A stretch of 37,136 nt of DNA from positions 5,014-42,149 of the forward strand of contig JAEMQQ010000012.1 in the NCBI GenBank assembly GCA_016463775.1, written 5' to 3'. Of this stretch, positions 7,188 through 15,083 are shown one piece after another (positions within the stretch are counted from its first letter, which is position 1; each line of letters opens with the position of its first letter). The notes beneath the pieces are model-generated. The model ran no database searches. It worked only from the letters and a program-made list of their open reading frames with translations, and had not been told where the DNA came from. The DNA comes from Ilumatobacteraceae bacterium (lineage in GTDB: Bacteria; Actinomycetota; Acidimicrobiia; Acidimicrobiales; Ilumatobacteraceae). A program made the position numbers and the translations under genes.

Positions 7188-8570
7188 ATGGCTGATATCA
7201 CCCTTCCACAACTTGGCGAAACGGTCACTGAAGGCACGATCACACGTTGGTTCAAAAATATTGGGGACACGGTGAATGCCGATGAGCCACTCTTTGAAGT
7301 GTCAACCGACAAAGTAGATACAGAAGTTCCCTCGCCGATTGCCGGAACGCTGACCGAGATTCGCGTGCCGGTGGGCGAAACGGTGCCGGTCGGAACCGTG
7401 ATTGCAGTGGTCGGGGCGTCGAGCGGTGCACCTGCGCCCGCCCCGAAGCCCACCGCTACACCTGCACCTGTTGCGGCACCGAAGCCCGTCGCTGCACCCG
7501 CACCCGTTGCTGCACCTGCGCCCGCACCGAAGCCCGCCGCTGCACCTGCACCCGTTGCTGCACCTGTTGCTGCACCGGCGCGTGCGAGCGTGTCGAGCAA
7601 CCTGCTGTTGTCACCCGTCGTGCGTCGTTTGGTCAATGACCATGGCATTGACGTGGCGGTGCTCGTGGGCACTGGCCCAGGCGGGCGAATCACCCGTGAG
7701 GATGTGCTTGATTACATCGACGCGCACGGCTTGACACGGGGTGGGGTTGCTGCGGCTGTTCCTGTTGCTGTGCCTGTTGCTGCGCCTGTTGCTGCGGCTG
7801 TGCCTGTTGCTGCGGCTGTGCCTGTTGCAGCAGCTGTACCACGCGTGGTCGTTGGCGCACGCGACGAGGCGATCCCACTCTCCAAGATTCGTCGTTTGAC
7901 GGGCAGCCACATGTTGGCCAGCAAGAACGTCGCCCCCCATGCGTTCAGCGTCGTTGCCGTCGACTATGCGAACGTCGACGTCGCTCGCAACGCGGTGAAA
8001 GATGCGTTCAAGTCAGCTGAAGGGTTCACCCTCACCTACCTGCCATTCATCAGTCGGGCGATCATCGATGCGCTCGCCGAATATCCGCATCTGAATGCAA
8101 GCCTCGACGGTGACACGTTGGTCGTGCACAAATACATCGACCTCGGTATCGCCGTAGACCTCGACTACCAGGGCTTGTTGGTGCCAGTGGTGCGCGGTGC
8201 CGAAGGCAAGCGACTGCGCGCAATCGCACGGGAGATTTTCGACCTTGCATCACGGGCTCGTAGCCGCAAGTTGTCACCCGACGAAATTTCTGGTGGCACA
8301 TTCACTATTTCCAACAATGGTTCGGCAGGCTCGGTCTTGACGATGGCGATCATCAATCAACCACAGGTCGCGATCATGAGCACGGATGCAATCGTGCGTA
8401 AACCAGTGGTCGTCGGCTTGCCGGACGGTTCGGAGAGCATCGCCATTCATCCGGTTGGCAACCTGGCGATGAGTTGGGATCACCGTGCCTTTGACGGTGC
8501 GTATGCTGCGAACTTCTTGGCGAAGGTGAAGCAGATCCTTGAAACGCAGGACTGGTCGGCGGAGCTCTAA
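7188..8570 (+). CDS. sucB: 2-oxo-acid dehydrogenase E2 (dihydrolipoyl acyltransferase, SucB-like)
   Basis: This is the core acyltransferase of a 2-oxo-acid dehydrogenase complex, 460 residues. One lipoyl domain spans 1-77 with the lipoylated K42 in TDKVD. A flexible Ala/Pro/Lys linker runs from about 80 to 131. The peripheral-subunit-binding domain (about 139-180, LLSPVVRRL) docks E3 or E1. A second linker of Ala/Val/Pro (187-218) leads to the catalytic domain (about 228-460), which ends with the active-site H432 and D436 in HRAFDG. Actinobacterial SucB proteins are the closest by eye, so oxoglutarate dehydrogenase is the most likely complex, though a pyruvate or branched-chain role is possible. 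A weak GAGG lies ten bases before the ATG. The gene lies directly between E3 and the lipoate-attachment and synthesis fusion. Confidence 0.9.
   Translation: MADITLPQLGETVTEGTITRWFKNIGDTVNADEPLFEVSTDKVDTEVPSPIAGTLTEIRVPVGETVPVGTVIAVVGASSGAPAPAPKPTATPAPVAAPKPVAAPAPVAAPAPAPKPAAAPAPVAAPVAAPARASVSSNLLLSPVVRRLVNDHGIDVAVLVGTGPGGRITREDVLDYIDAHGLTRGGVAAAVPVAVPVAAPVAAAVPVAAAVPVAAAVPRVVVGARDEAIPLSKIRRLTGSHMLASKNVAPHAFSVVAVDYANVDVARNAVKDAFKSAEGFTLTYLPFISRAIIDALAEYPHLNASLDGDTLVVHKYIDLGIAVDLDYQGLLVPVVRGAEGKRLRAIAREIFDLASRARSRKLSPDEISGGTFTISNNGSAGSVLTMAIINQPQVAIMSTDAIVRKPVVVGLPDGSESIAIHPVGNLAMSWDHRAFDGAYAANFLAKVKQILETQDWSAEL
7425..7580 (+). repeat. Low-complexity Ala/Pro/Lys linker repeat in E2
   Basis: Repeated codons for A-P-V-A-A-P and A-P-K-P units form the flexible interdomain linker (residues 80-131) that lets the lipoyl arm swing. 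The tandem C-A/C-C-rich units are prone to slippage in replication and to assembly errors. Confidence 0.75.
7746..7841 (+). repeat. Low-complexity Ala/Val/Pro linker repeat in E2
   Basis: A near-perfect 18-bp unit encoding A-A-V-P-V-A recurs here, making the second linker (residues 187-218). Unlike the first linker it contains no lysine, so it is uncharged and more hydrophobic. It separates the subunit-binding domain from the catalytic domain. Confidence 0.75.
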
Positions 8571-10166
8571 ATGCGCGTTCGTTGGCTCGGGCGGGTCAAC
8601 TACCGCGACGCCCTCGCGCTACAAGAGAGTCTTTTTGCGCACGCCCAAGACGACTACCTTCTGATGCTCGAACATCACCATGTGTTCACCTATGGAGCGA
8701 CTGCTGACCTCGCGACAAATCTGCGCTGTGACCCGGCGCAAGTCGGCGCCGACTTGGTGCGTGTCAACCGTGGTGGTGACATCACCTATCACGGTCCTGG
8801 ACAATTGGTGGTCTATCCGATTCGTTCGCTGCCGGGAAAGCACGGTGACGCTTCACCACCTGACATCACCGCGTATGTGTGCAGCGTCGAACAACTTGTC
8901 ATTGACGTGCTCGGTGAATTGAGCATCGCTGCCGGCCGTAAGGCTGGCTATCCCGGGGTGTGGATCGAGCCTGACTCAGAGCGCGCCCGAAAAATTTGTG
9001 CCATCGGGGTGCGGGTGGCCCGTGGTGCCACAGCGCGACGCACGATGCATGGTTTTGCACTCAATGTCGAACCCGATCTGCGGTACATGCGTGAACACAT
9101 CGTGCCGTGTGGCATCGGTGAATGGCCGGTCACGTCGCTACGCGAAGAAGGCTCGACGGCAACCTTGCGGGAAGTAGCCGATGTCGTGGCGCGGTTGGCC
9201 ACCGAACGCTGGGGTACCACCGATCGTCAGGATGTTGCGTGGGAGTATGAACCAGACTTCCTGGGGCTGCAGATCAACGAACGTAAACCGGAGTGGTTAC
9301 GCCCGCATGTGTCGCACGGTGCCGAGGTGTTGGCAACGAAAAAAATCCTGCGTGATGCACATTTGGTGACCGTCTGCGAAGAGGCTGGTTGTCCGAATTT
9401 GTCGGAGTGTTGGCGTGACGGCACCGCAACGTTCATGGTGCTGGGCGAGCGGTGCACGCGCGCCTGCGGGTTTTGTCTGGTGGACACCCGCAAACCTGAT
9501 CTTCCCGATGTCGACGAGCCGCTGCGCGTGGCGCAGGCGGTTGCACAAATGCGACTGCAGCATGCAGTGCTGACCATGGTGGCGCGCGACGACCTGCCTG
9601 ATGGCGGGTTCGCTCACGTCGCAGAGTGCATCACGCAGATTCGTCATAACAACGCAGGTGTCAACATCGAAACCTTGGTGTCTGATGCAAAGGGCGAAAG
9701 CACATCGCTGCAGTTGATTTTTGCTGCCCGCCCTGACGTGTTCAATCACAACATCGAGACGGTTGCCCGTTTGCAGCGTGTCGTGCGGCCGTCGGCGGGT
9801 TATGCGCGCAGCCTTTCGGTGCTGGCACGGGCGCGACAGGCCGGGCTCGTGACGAAGTCTGGTTTCATGCTCGGGCTGGGTGAGCAAAGTCACGAAGTGG
9901 AGTCACTACTCGCCGACCTAGCGTGCGTGGGCGTGAGCATCGTGACCATCGGCCAATATCTGCGACCTACCAACGACCATTTGCCGGTCGTGCGCTGGGC
10001 GAACCCTGAAGAGTTCGCGCACTACAAAACTGTCGGTGAATCGCTGGGCATCACCCATGTGGAAGCCAGCCCACTGACCCGCTCGAGTTATCACGCCAAG
10101 CGGGCCGCTGGTGAGGCTGGGGTCGTTGCCGTACCTGTCGCTCTGCCGGTGTTGGTGCGTCGATGA
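8571..10166 (+). CDS. LipB-LipA fusion: octanoyltransferase joined to lipoyl synthase
   Basis: One uninterrupted 531-codon frame carries both enzymes that make protein-bound lipoate. Residues 1 to about 225 are LipB, which moves octanoate from acyl carrier protein to the target lysine: the HGPGQ motif is at 74-78, the active-site lysine K141 is in RKICAIG, and the acyl-thioester cysteine C180 is in VPCGIGEWPV. Residues from about 229 (INERKPEWLRP) to 531 are LipA, the radical-SAM enzyme that inserts two sulfurs. Its auxiliary cluster cysteines are C269, C274 and C280, and its radical-SAM cluster CTRACGFC is C295, C299 and C302. RSSYHA near the C-terminus holds the conserved serine. All key residues of both are intact. 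The ATG follows the E2 stop with no gap, so the target protein and its modifier are translationally coupled. Normally lipA and lipB are separate genes. Confidence 0.93.
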   Translation: MRVRWLGRVNYRDALALQESLFAHAQDDYLLMLEHHHVFTYGATADLATNLRCDPAQVGADLVRVNRGGDITYHGPGQLVVYPIRSLPGKHGDASPPDITAYVCSVEQLVIDVLGELSIAAGRKAGYPGVWIEPDSERARKICAIGVRVARGATARRTMHGFALNVEPDLRYMREHIVPCGIGEWPVTSLREEGSTATLREVADVVARLATERWGTTDRQDVAWEYEPDFLGLQINERKPEWLRPHVSHGAEVLATKKILRDAHLVTVCEEAGCPNLSECWRDGTATFMVLGERCTRACGFCLVDTRKPDLPDVDEPLRVAQAVAQMRLQHAVLTMVARDDLPDGGFAHVAECITQIRHNNAGVNIETLVSDAKGESTSLQLIFAARPDVFNHNIETVARLQRVVRPSAGYARSLSVLARARQAGLVTKSGFMLGLGEQSHEVESLLADLACVGVSIVTIGQYLRPTNDHLPVVRWANPEEFAHYKTVGESLGITHVEASPLTRSSYHAKRAAGEAGVVAVPVALPVLVRR

Positions 10167-11017
10167 CGCCCCGCGCACTTGACCACATCATTACGAGTGA
10201 ACGCACCGTCGAAGGCGGTGGTTTCGTCGTGCGCCGCCCATTTCCGACGGCCAAGCTCAGTCATATTGACCCGTTTTTGTTACTCGATGAAATGGGCCCG
10301 ATGGACTATGCGCCGGGCAAAGCAATTGGTGCGCCCGAGCATCCACATCGTGGTTTTGAAACCGTCACCTACCTCATGCACGGAGCGATGGACCATCGCG
10401 ACACGACAGGTGCAGTTGCCACCATTCGCCCGGGTGGCGTGCAGTGGATGACGGCCGGCTCGGGTGTGGTGCACAGCGAGTTGCCAACACCGGAGTTCCT
10501 GGCCTCGGGTGGTCGCATGCACGGTTTTCAGTTGTGGGTCAACCTGCCAGCCAAGTCAAAGATGATTGCACCGCGTTACCAAGGTTTTGACGGCAACGAG
10601 TTGCAGCGTGTAACGCTTGCCAACGGCGGCGAAATTCGGGTGGTAGCCGGCACGGTGATGGGCGTGACGGGTGCCGTGCAAACAACCAGCCCGATGACGT
10701 ACGCACACGTGTTACTGCAAGCCGGTGAAGAGGTGCAATGGGAACCAGCCGATGGGCAAACCGCACTCGTGCATGTGTTCGAAGGTGATCTCGTGGCCAA
10801 TGGGCACGTGGGCGAATCCGGGCAGATGATGGTGTTCGAACGCTCGAGCGGTGGCATCACACTGCGCACCGACACAGCAGCACAGGCACTGCTGCTCGGG
10901 GGCCAACCACTCGGCGAGCCGGTGGTGCGGTCGGGGCCGTTCGTGATGAACACCCGCGAAGAAATCGTGCAGGCGTTTCGCGACTACGAAGAAGGGCGAC
11001 TCGTTCAGGGTCGGTGA
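10163..11017 (+). CDS. Pirin family protein (bicupin)
   Basis: This 284-residue protein is a double cupin. The N-terminal cupin has the pirin metal site: H60 and H62 in HPHRGFE, H104 in GVVHSE and E106. PGGVQWMTAG precedes the second ligand pair, as in YhhW and human pirin. The C-terminal cupin (about 150-284) lacks metal ligands, as in the family. Bacterial pirins can show quercetin 2,3-dioxygenase activity or bind partners; in Serratia a pirin interacts with the E1 subunit of pyruvate dehydrogenase, which is relevant given the E2/E3 genes upstream. It overlaps the LipB-LipA stop by ATGA. Its substrate and role here are unknown; coupling to the lipoyl operon is a sequence fact. Confidence 0.88.
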   Translation: MTPRALDHIITSERTVEGGGFVVRRPFPTAKLSHIDPFLLLDEMGPMDYAPGKAIGAPEHPHRGFETVTYLMHGAMDHRDTTGAVATIRPGGVQWMTAGSGVVHSELPTPEFLASGGRMHGFQLWVNLPAKSKMIAPRYQGFDGNELQRVTLANGGEIRVVAGTVMGVTGAVQTTSPMTYAHVLLQAGEEVQWEPADGQTALVHVFEGDLVANGHVGESGQMMVFERSSGGITLRTDTAAQALLLGGQPLGEPVVRSGPFVMNTREEIVQAFRDYEEGRLVQGR

Positions 11018-11018
11018 C

Positions 11019-12128
11019 ATGAACACCACAACTGCGGGCCCCGCGATCTATGCACAGCGCTTGGCGCGCGTGCGTGCCCAGATGCACAGCCAAGGTATCG
11101 ATGCGTTGGTCGTGTCGGTGGGCTTCGACCTGCCGTTTCTCATCGGGTACCACGCCATGCCACTCGAACGTTTGACGGCACTGGTCGTGACCGCCGATCG
11201 CGCCACGCTCGTGGTGCCCCGACTTGAAGCACCGCGAGTCGAGCATTTTGCATCGGTGTTCGACCTCGTGCCGTGGAACGAAACGGATGATCCGGTGGCG
11301 ATCACCGCAGGCTTGATCGGCACTGCCCAATGTGTGGCCATCGGCGACCAGATGTGGGCCCGCTTCTTGGTGGAATTGCTGAAGCATCTTGCGGGCAGGC
11401 ATTTCGTGCGGTCGGTTGACGTGGTTGGTCCGCTGCGAATTCAAAAGGATGCGGCGGAGATTGCCGCACTCGTGGCCGCCGGTGCGGCTGCCGATCGTGT
11501 GGCTGCCCAATTGCAAAGCGGGGCGATTGCCCTCGTCGGGCAAACCGAGGCACGAGTGTCGGCCGACATCTCGGCGCGCCTCCTTGCTGAAGGCCATGAC
11601 GTGGTGAATTTTGCGATCGTTGCCGCCGGTGAAAATGCATCAAGCCCGCATCACCATGCCGGTGCACGGGTGATTCGTCATGGCGACATCGTGCTCTGTG
11701 ATTTTGGCGGCACGATGAACGGCTACTGCAGCGACATCACACGATGCGTGCACATTGGTGAGCCCACGGCGGATATCGCACGTGCATGGAGCGACCTGCG
11801 ACGGGCGCAAGAAGCTGGCGTCATGGCGGGTCGGGTTGGTGCCACATGTGAATCGGTCGATACTGCAGCCCGCCAAGTGCTCACCGAGGCAGGCTGGGGT
11901 GAGTATTTCATCCATCGCACGGGTCACGGCATCGGCATGGAGGCGCACGAAGAGCCGTACATGGTGAGTGGCAATCGGCTGCCGATCGTGCATGGGCATG
12001 CATTCAGCGTCGAACCAGGTATTTACCTGGCCGGTAAGTGGGGCATGCGACTGGAAGACATCGTGGTGGCCACCGACGATGGCCCATTGCGGATGAACGC
12101 CACGCCGCGCGAGTTGGTCATTTTGTGA
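11019..12128 (+). CDS. M24 family metallopeptidase (Xaa-Pro dipeptidase-like)
   Basis: This 369-residue protein has a creatinase-type N-terminal domain (about 1-145) and a pita-bread M24 domain (about 150-369). The five metal ligands are present: D228 and D239 in the CDFGG and CSDIT segments, H303 in RTGHGIG, a glutamate of HEEP (311/312), and E332 in SVEPGIY. This set defines active proline-specific aminopeptidases or dipeptidases that use two metal ions. It is probably cytosolic, as no signal peptide is present. The ATG lies one base after the pirin stop, and its own stop overlaps the next gene by four bases, so it is an internal gene of the operon. Length is close to PepQ/YpdF-type enzymes. 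Confidence 0.88.
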   Translation: MNTTTAGPAIYAQRLARVRAQMHSQGIDALVVSVGFDLPFLIGYHAMPLERLTALVVTADRATLVVPRLEAPRVEHFASVFDLVPWNETDDPVAITAGLIGTAQCVAIGDQMWARFLVELLKHLAGRHFVRSVDVVGPLRIQKDAAEIAALVAAGAAADRVAAQLQSGAIALVGQTEARVSADISARLLAEGHDVVNFAIVAAGENASSPHHHAGARVIRHGDIVLCDFGGTMNGYCSDITRCVHIGEPTADIARAWSDLRRAQEAGVMAGRVGATCESVDTAARQVLTEAGWGEYFIHRTGHGIGMEAHEEPYMVSGNRLPIVHGHAFSVEPGIYLAGKWGMRLEDIVVATDDGPLRMNATPRELVIL

Positions 12129-12853
12129 AACTCGACGCTGCAACGGTGATGTTGCAGTGGGCGAGTGGAGGGATGTTGTTCCTCTGGTTCACGTTTCGCT
12201 CTGGTGAAATCTCCGTCGGCTACGGGAAGTTGTTGCGTGGCGTGTACGCCGCGATCGCGCTCATTGGCGCCGGCATAGGTTTTGCATTCGACCAGGTGAT
12301 CGCCCGTGAAGTTGCAGCGCTCGTGCTGGCGGCGCTGGCCATCATCGGTTTCGCGCGCCGCGACACCGTGCTCGACCGTCTGGCGATCGGTGTGGGGTTT
12401 GCAGGTGTGGTAGCTGCAGCCCTCGTCACCGATTATCAGGCCAATGTGCTGTGGCTCGTGCGACTGCTCGTCGGTGCAGTGTTCCTCGGTGCCATCAGCG
12501 ATGCGATGCTGCTTGGTCATTGGTACCTGGTGCAACCTGGAATGCCACGCAAGCTGCTCAATCAACTCAGCAACATATTGCTCGTGGTGTGGCCCTTTGA
12601 AATCGTGGCGATGATCGTGCCGACGGGCATGGTGAGCGTGTTGAATGGCACGATCGACGACGGTTGGAACGGTGTGCTTGGTTGGTTTTGGTTGGCCTGT
12701 GCGCTGCTCACTGGTGTCTTGGCATGGTTCACGCGCGCGGCATTGCGCGAGCGCAGTTACTCAGCAGTCATGGCCGCAACGGGGCTGAGCTATCTGGCAA
12801 TCTTGATGGGCTTTGGTACGGATTTGATAGCGCGGGCGCTGCTCGTTACCTAG
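12125..12853 (+). CDS. Polytopic membrane protein of unknown function
   Basis: The GTG at 12125 overlaps the M24 peptidase stop (GTGA), giving 242 residues. The open frame extends further upstream but only as an overlap with the peptidase. Hydrophobic segments suggest about seven or eight membrane spans, for example MLQWASGGMLFLW, YAAIALIGAGIGF, AALVLAALAIIGF, LLVGAVFLGA, ILLVVWPFEIVAMIV and VLGWFWLACALLTG. A polar motif LGHWYLVQPGM lies near residue 140 between spans and may be functionally important. I do not recognise the family. It is the last gene of the plus-strand run and converges with the amidase six bases later. Its coupling suggests coexpression with the peptidase and lipoyl genes, but no function can be given. 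Confidence 0.7.
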   Translation: MKLDAATVMLQWASGGMLFLWFTFRSGEISVGYGKLLRGVYAAIALIGAGIGFAFDQVIAREVAALVLAALAIIGFARRDTVLDRLAIGVGFAGVVAAALVTDYQANVLWLVRLLVGAVFLGAISDAMLLGHWYLVQPGMPRKLLNQLSNILLVVWPFEIVAMIVPTGMVSVLNGTIDDGWNGVLGWFWLACALLTGVLAWFTRAALRERSYSAVMAATGLSYLAILMGFGTDLIARALLVT

Positions 12854-12859
12854 CGCAAT

Positions 12860-14242
12860 TCAGCGCGGAGCCACGAGCGGCCACGGGCGTGAACGCTCGT
12901 AGGCGAGTGCCAACTCGAGCAGCAGCGGTTCGGCAAAGTGGCGTGACATCACCTGCAAGCCAACCGGCAAACCATCCACGCTGCCAGCCGGAATCGAGAT
13001 GCCGGGGTTGCCGTAGATGTTGGCCGGAATAGTGAGCACACCGTTGTTGCCTGCGCCAGCCACCACACCACCGAACGTGTCGGGCAACGGGCCCTGTGCG
13101 CTGAAGGCGACATCAGGGTTACTGGCGGTGATGATTATGTCGACTTCGCCGAGAATTTCGGCCATGCGGCGGTTGAGTTCGACGCGCCGAGTTTCAAACC
13201 TGCCGCGCGCCTCGGTGCCGTACAGATCTTGCGTGTGCTGGAGGCCGTAACGCATTTCGGGGGTGAGCATGTCGGCACACGCCGGCCAGTGATCGCGCAA
13301 CTCGAATGCCAGCGCCGCCATGCCGGTGATCGACCAGGCAGCGCCCAAGCGTGGTAGCGCAGTGTTGACACCGCTGACTCGTTGCATGCCGGTGATCTTG
13401 ATGAGGTGCTCGCCGGCTTCTTCGAGCACGGCCCACATGGCGGGCGAGACCACTGCCGAGCCCCAGTCGGCAACGATGATCGCCCGCGCACCACGCGTCG
13501 GCACACTGCCCAGACCTGCCTCCCAACCGTCGACCCGCGGCAGGCTCAGCGGGTCGTTGTCTTCGTGGCCGTTGCAGACATCAAACCAGCGCGCAGTGTC
13601 GCGCACACTGCGTGTCAAGCAACCAGTGGTGGTGGTGAGGTTGCCGTTTGAAGCGCCAGGCCCGCGCGGAATGCGACCAAAAGTCGACTTCAGACCAACC
13701 AGCCCGGTGAAGCCAGCAGGAATACGAATCGAGCCGCCGCCATCGCCACCCGTGGCGATGGAAGCCAAACCACCGGCAACGCCAGCAGCACTGCCTCCCG
13801 ATGAACCACCAGGTGTACGGTCGTGTTGCCACGGGTTGTGTGTTGCACCATGCAACAGCGTGCGGGTGAGATTGACACCACCGAACTCGCTCGAGGTGGT
13901 TTGACCAGCGAGTACACCGCCTGCGGCGCGAATGCGCAGCAACATCGTGTCGGTGGTTTCAGCGATGCGGTCTTTGAACACCAAACTGGCGTCGGTATCG
14001 GGCCAACCGAGGTTGTGGTCGAGTTCTTTTACACCAATCGGCACACCACCGAAAGGCAGCGACACGTCGGCCGTGCGGGCTGCATCCAACGCACGCTCGC
14101 GGTCAAGAAAACAAAATGCGTTCAGGTCACTGGCGTCGATTGCATCGTAAGTTGCCTGTAACTCTTCAACGGGTGAGCGTTCACCCCGACGAAATGCAGC
14201 GACGAGTGAAACGGTGTCACCAAGCCACGGAGTATCAGCCAC
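12860..14242 (-). CDS. Amidase (amidase-signature family)
   Basis: This serine amidase hydrolyses amide bonds through a Ser-cisSer-Lys triad. From the GTG at 14242 it has 460 residues: K72 in GVKELD, the cis-serine in GGSSGGS (145-151) and the nucleophile S171 in GDGGGSIRIPA. The Gly/Ser-rich signature is complete, so it should be active. Longer starts (ATG 14266 or 14452) exist, but those would crowd or overlap the divergent thioesterase gene. A TACGCT hexamer six bases before 14242 matches the leaderless pattern of the window. Family members act on varied amides such as aryl and acyl amides or oligomer linkers; GatA is unlikely because no gatB/gatC is adjacent. Its substrate is unknown. Confidence 0.87.
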   Translation of the reverse strand: MADTPWLGDTVSLVAAFRRGERSPVEELQATYDAIDASDLNAFCFLDRERALDAARTADVSLPFGGVPIGVKELDHNLGWPDTDASLVFKDRIAETTDTMLLRIRAAGGVLAGQTTSSEFGGVNLTRTLLHGATHNPWQHDRTPGGSSGGSAAGVAGGLASIATGGDGGGSIRIPAGFTGLVGLKSTFGRIPRGPGASNGNLTTTTGCLTRSVRDTARWFDVCNGHEDNDPLSLPRVDGWEAGLGSVPTRGARAIIVADWGSAVVSPAMWAVLEEAGEHLIKITGMQRVSGVNTALPRLGAAWSITGMAALAFELRDHWPACADMLTPEMRYGLQHTQDLYGTEARGRFETRRVELNRRMAEILGEVDIIITASNPDVAFSAQGPLPDTFGGVVAGAGNNGVLTIPANIYGNPGISIPAGSVDGLPVGLQVMSRHFAEPLLLELALAYERSRPWPLVAPR

Positions 14243-14248
14243 GCCCCA

Positions 14249-14254
14249 AGCGTA
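14249..14254 (-). promoter_or_regulatory. Probable leaderless -10 element (TACGCT) of the amidase gene
   Basis: On the minus strand TACGCT ends six bases before the GTG at 14242, arguing for that start over the upstream ATG at 14266. Only about 16 bp separate it from the opposing -10 of the thioesterase operon. Confidence 0.45.
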
Positions 14255-14269
14255 CGACGCACGCATCGT

Positions 14270-14275
14270 TAGCCT
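14270..14275 (+). promoter_or_regulatory. Probable leaderless -10 element (TAGCCT) of the thioesterase operon
   Basis: TAGCCT ends seven bases before the ATG at 14283, with no Shine-Dalgarno sequence. The promoter sits in the 40-bp intergenic region shared with the divergent amidase, so the two polymerase footprints must overlap. Confidence 0.45.
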
Positions 14276-14282
14276 GCAATCG

Positions 14283-15080
14283 ATGGACTCTCGAGCGTTT
14301 CTTGGACTAGAGCAATGCTCTGAAAATTCTTTTTCGTTGTCGGTCGTGCCGCAAGTGACCACGAGCGGTGGCTTTCTGTTTGGTGGTGCCGGTCTTGGCG
14401 CCGGAATTGCGGCCCTCGAGACGGTGTCACAGCGTCGCTGCACGTGGGCCACTGCTCAATATCTTTCGTATGCCCGCCGAGATGAACGCGTCGATATTGA
14501 TGTGACGATTGCAGCGGCCGGCAGCAGCGTCACCCAGGCCCGGGCAGTGTGTCGCGTTGGTGATCGTGAAGTACTCACGGTGAATGCGGCGTTGGGCGAC
14601 CGGGACTTTGCTGCATCCGGTCAATTCGTCACGATGCCGGTCGTGATACCGCCCGAAGAGTCGCGGCCACGCAAACTGCGGGCGGCACACGCCAATTCGA
14701 TCATGGAAGTTCTCGACATGCGTTTCGTCAAAGGTCGTGACCTGGCAGAACTCGATGGCACCCCGGGCGATGGCCAGACGGTCATGTGGGTGCGTATCAA
14801 GTCGCTCGTCGACGGCGTTGATGCGGCGGCACTCGGAATTCTCGGCGATTTCGTGCCGATGGCGGCCGGCCAGGCACTTGGGCTGCGTGCCGGTGGCAAC
14901 AGCCTCGACAACACCATTCGATTCGCCCATCTGGTGCCCACCGACTGGGTCTTGCTCGATATTCACATCGAGTCGGTGCAGCGCGGGTTTGCCCATGGAA
15001 CCATCCAGATGTTCGCCGAGGATGGCACATTGCTGGCCACCGCCAGTCAGAGTTGTATCGCCCGAAAGTGGAAGAATTAG
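14283..15080 (+). CDS. Acyl-CoA thioesterase-like protein (double hotdog, TesB-related)
   Basis: From the ATG at 14283 the protein has 265 residues. It consists of two hotdog folds in tandem. The N-terminal half has a glycine-rich GGFLFGGAGLGAGIAALE helix region and the second half a VLLDIHIESVQRGFAHGTIQMFAEDGTLLATASQ strand run, the usual end of TesB/acyl-CoA thioesterase II proteins. Such enzymes hydrolyse acyl-CoA thioesters. The catalytic Asp/Gln/Thr set was not verified residue by residue. It heads a compact four-gene unit with a luciferase-like oxidoreductase (gap of 3 bp) and two ABC exporters, suggesting handling of a lipid or CoA-derived product. The open frame upstream to 14214 overlaps the divergent promoter and is rejected. 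Confidence 0.78.
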   Translation: MDSRAFLGLEQCSENSFSLSVVPQVTTSGGFLFGGAGLGAGIAALETVSQRRCTWATAQYLSYARRDERVDIDVTIAAAGSSVTQARAVCRVGDREVLTVNAALGDRDFAASGQFVTMPVVIPPEESRPRKLRAAHANSIMEVLDMRFVKGRDLAELDGTPGDGQTVMWVRIKSLVDGVDAAALGILGDFVPMAAGQALGLRAGGNSLDNTIRFAHLVPTDWVLLDIHIESVQRGFAHGTIQMFAEDGTLLATASQSCIARKWKN

Positions 15081-15083
15081 CCC

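Noticed and set aside
7690-7940. Gln-rich minus-strand frames opposite the E2 linker, and CRISPR-like look of the repeat
   Set aside because: The repeat is in-frame Ala/Val/Pro codons of the E2 linker with no spacers; the Gln-rich frames are its antisense reading.
12038-12124. Upstream start for the membrane protein at 12038
   Set aside because: It would lie entirely in the M24 peptidase gene and adds an Arg/His-rich tail without a membrane segment; GTG 12125 overlaps the peptidase stop by four bases as at other junctions.
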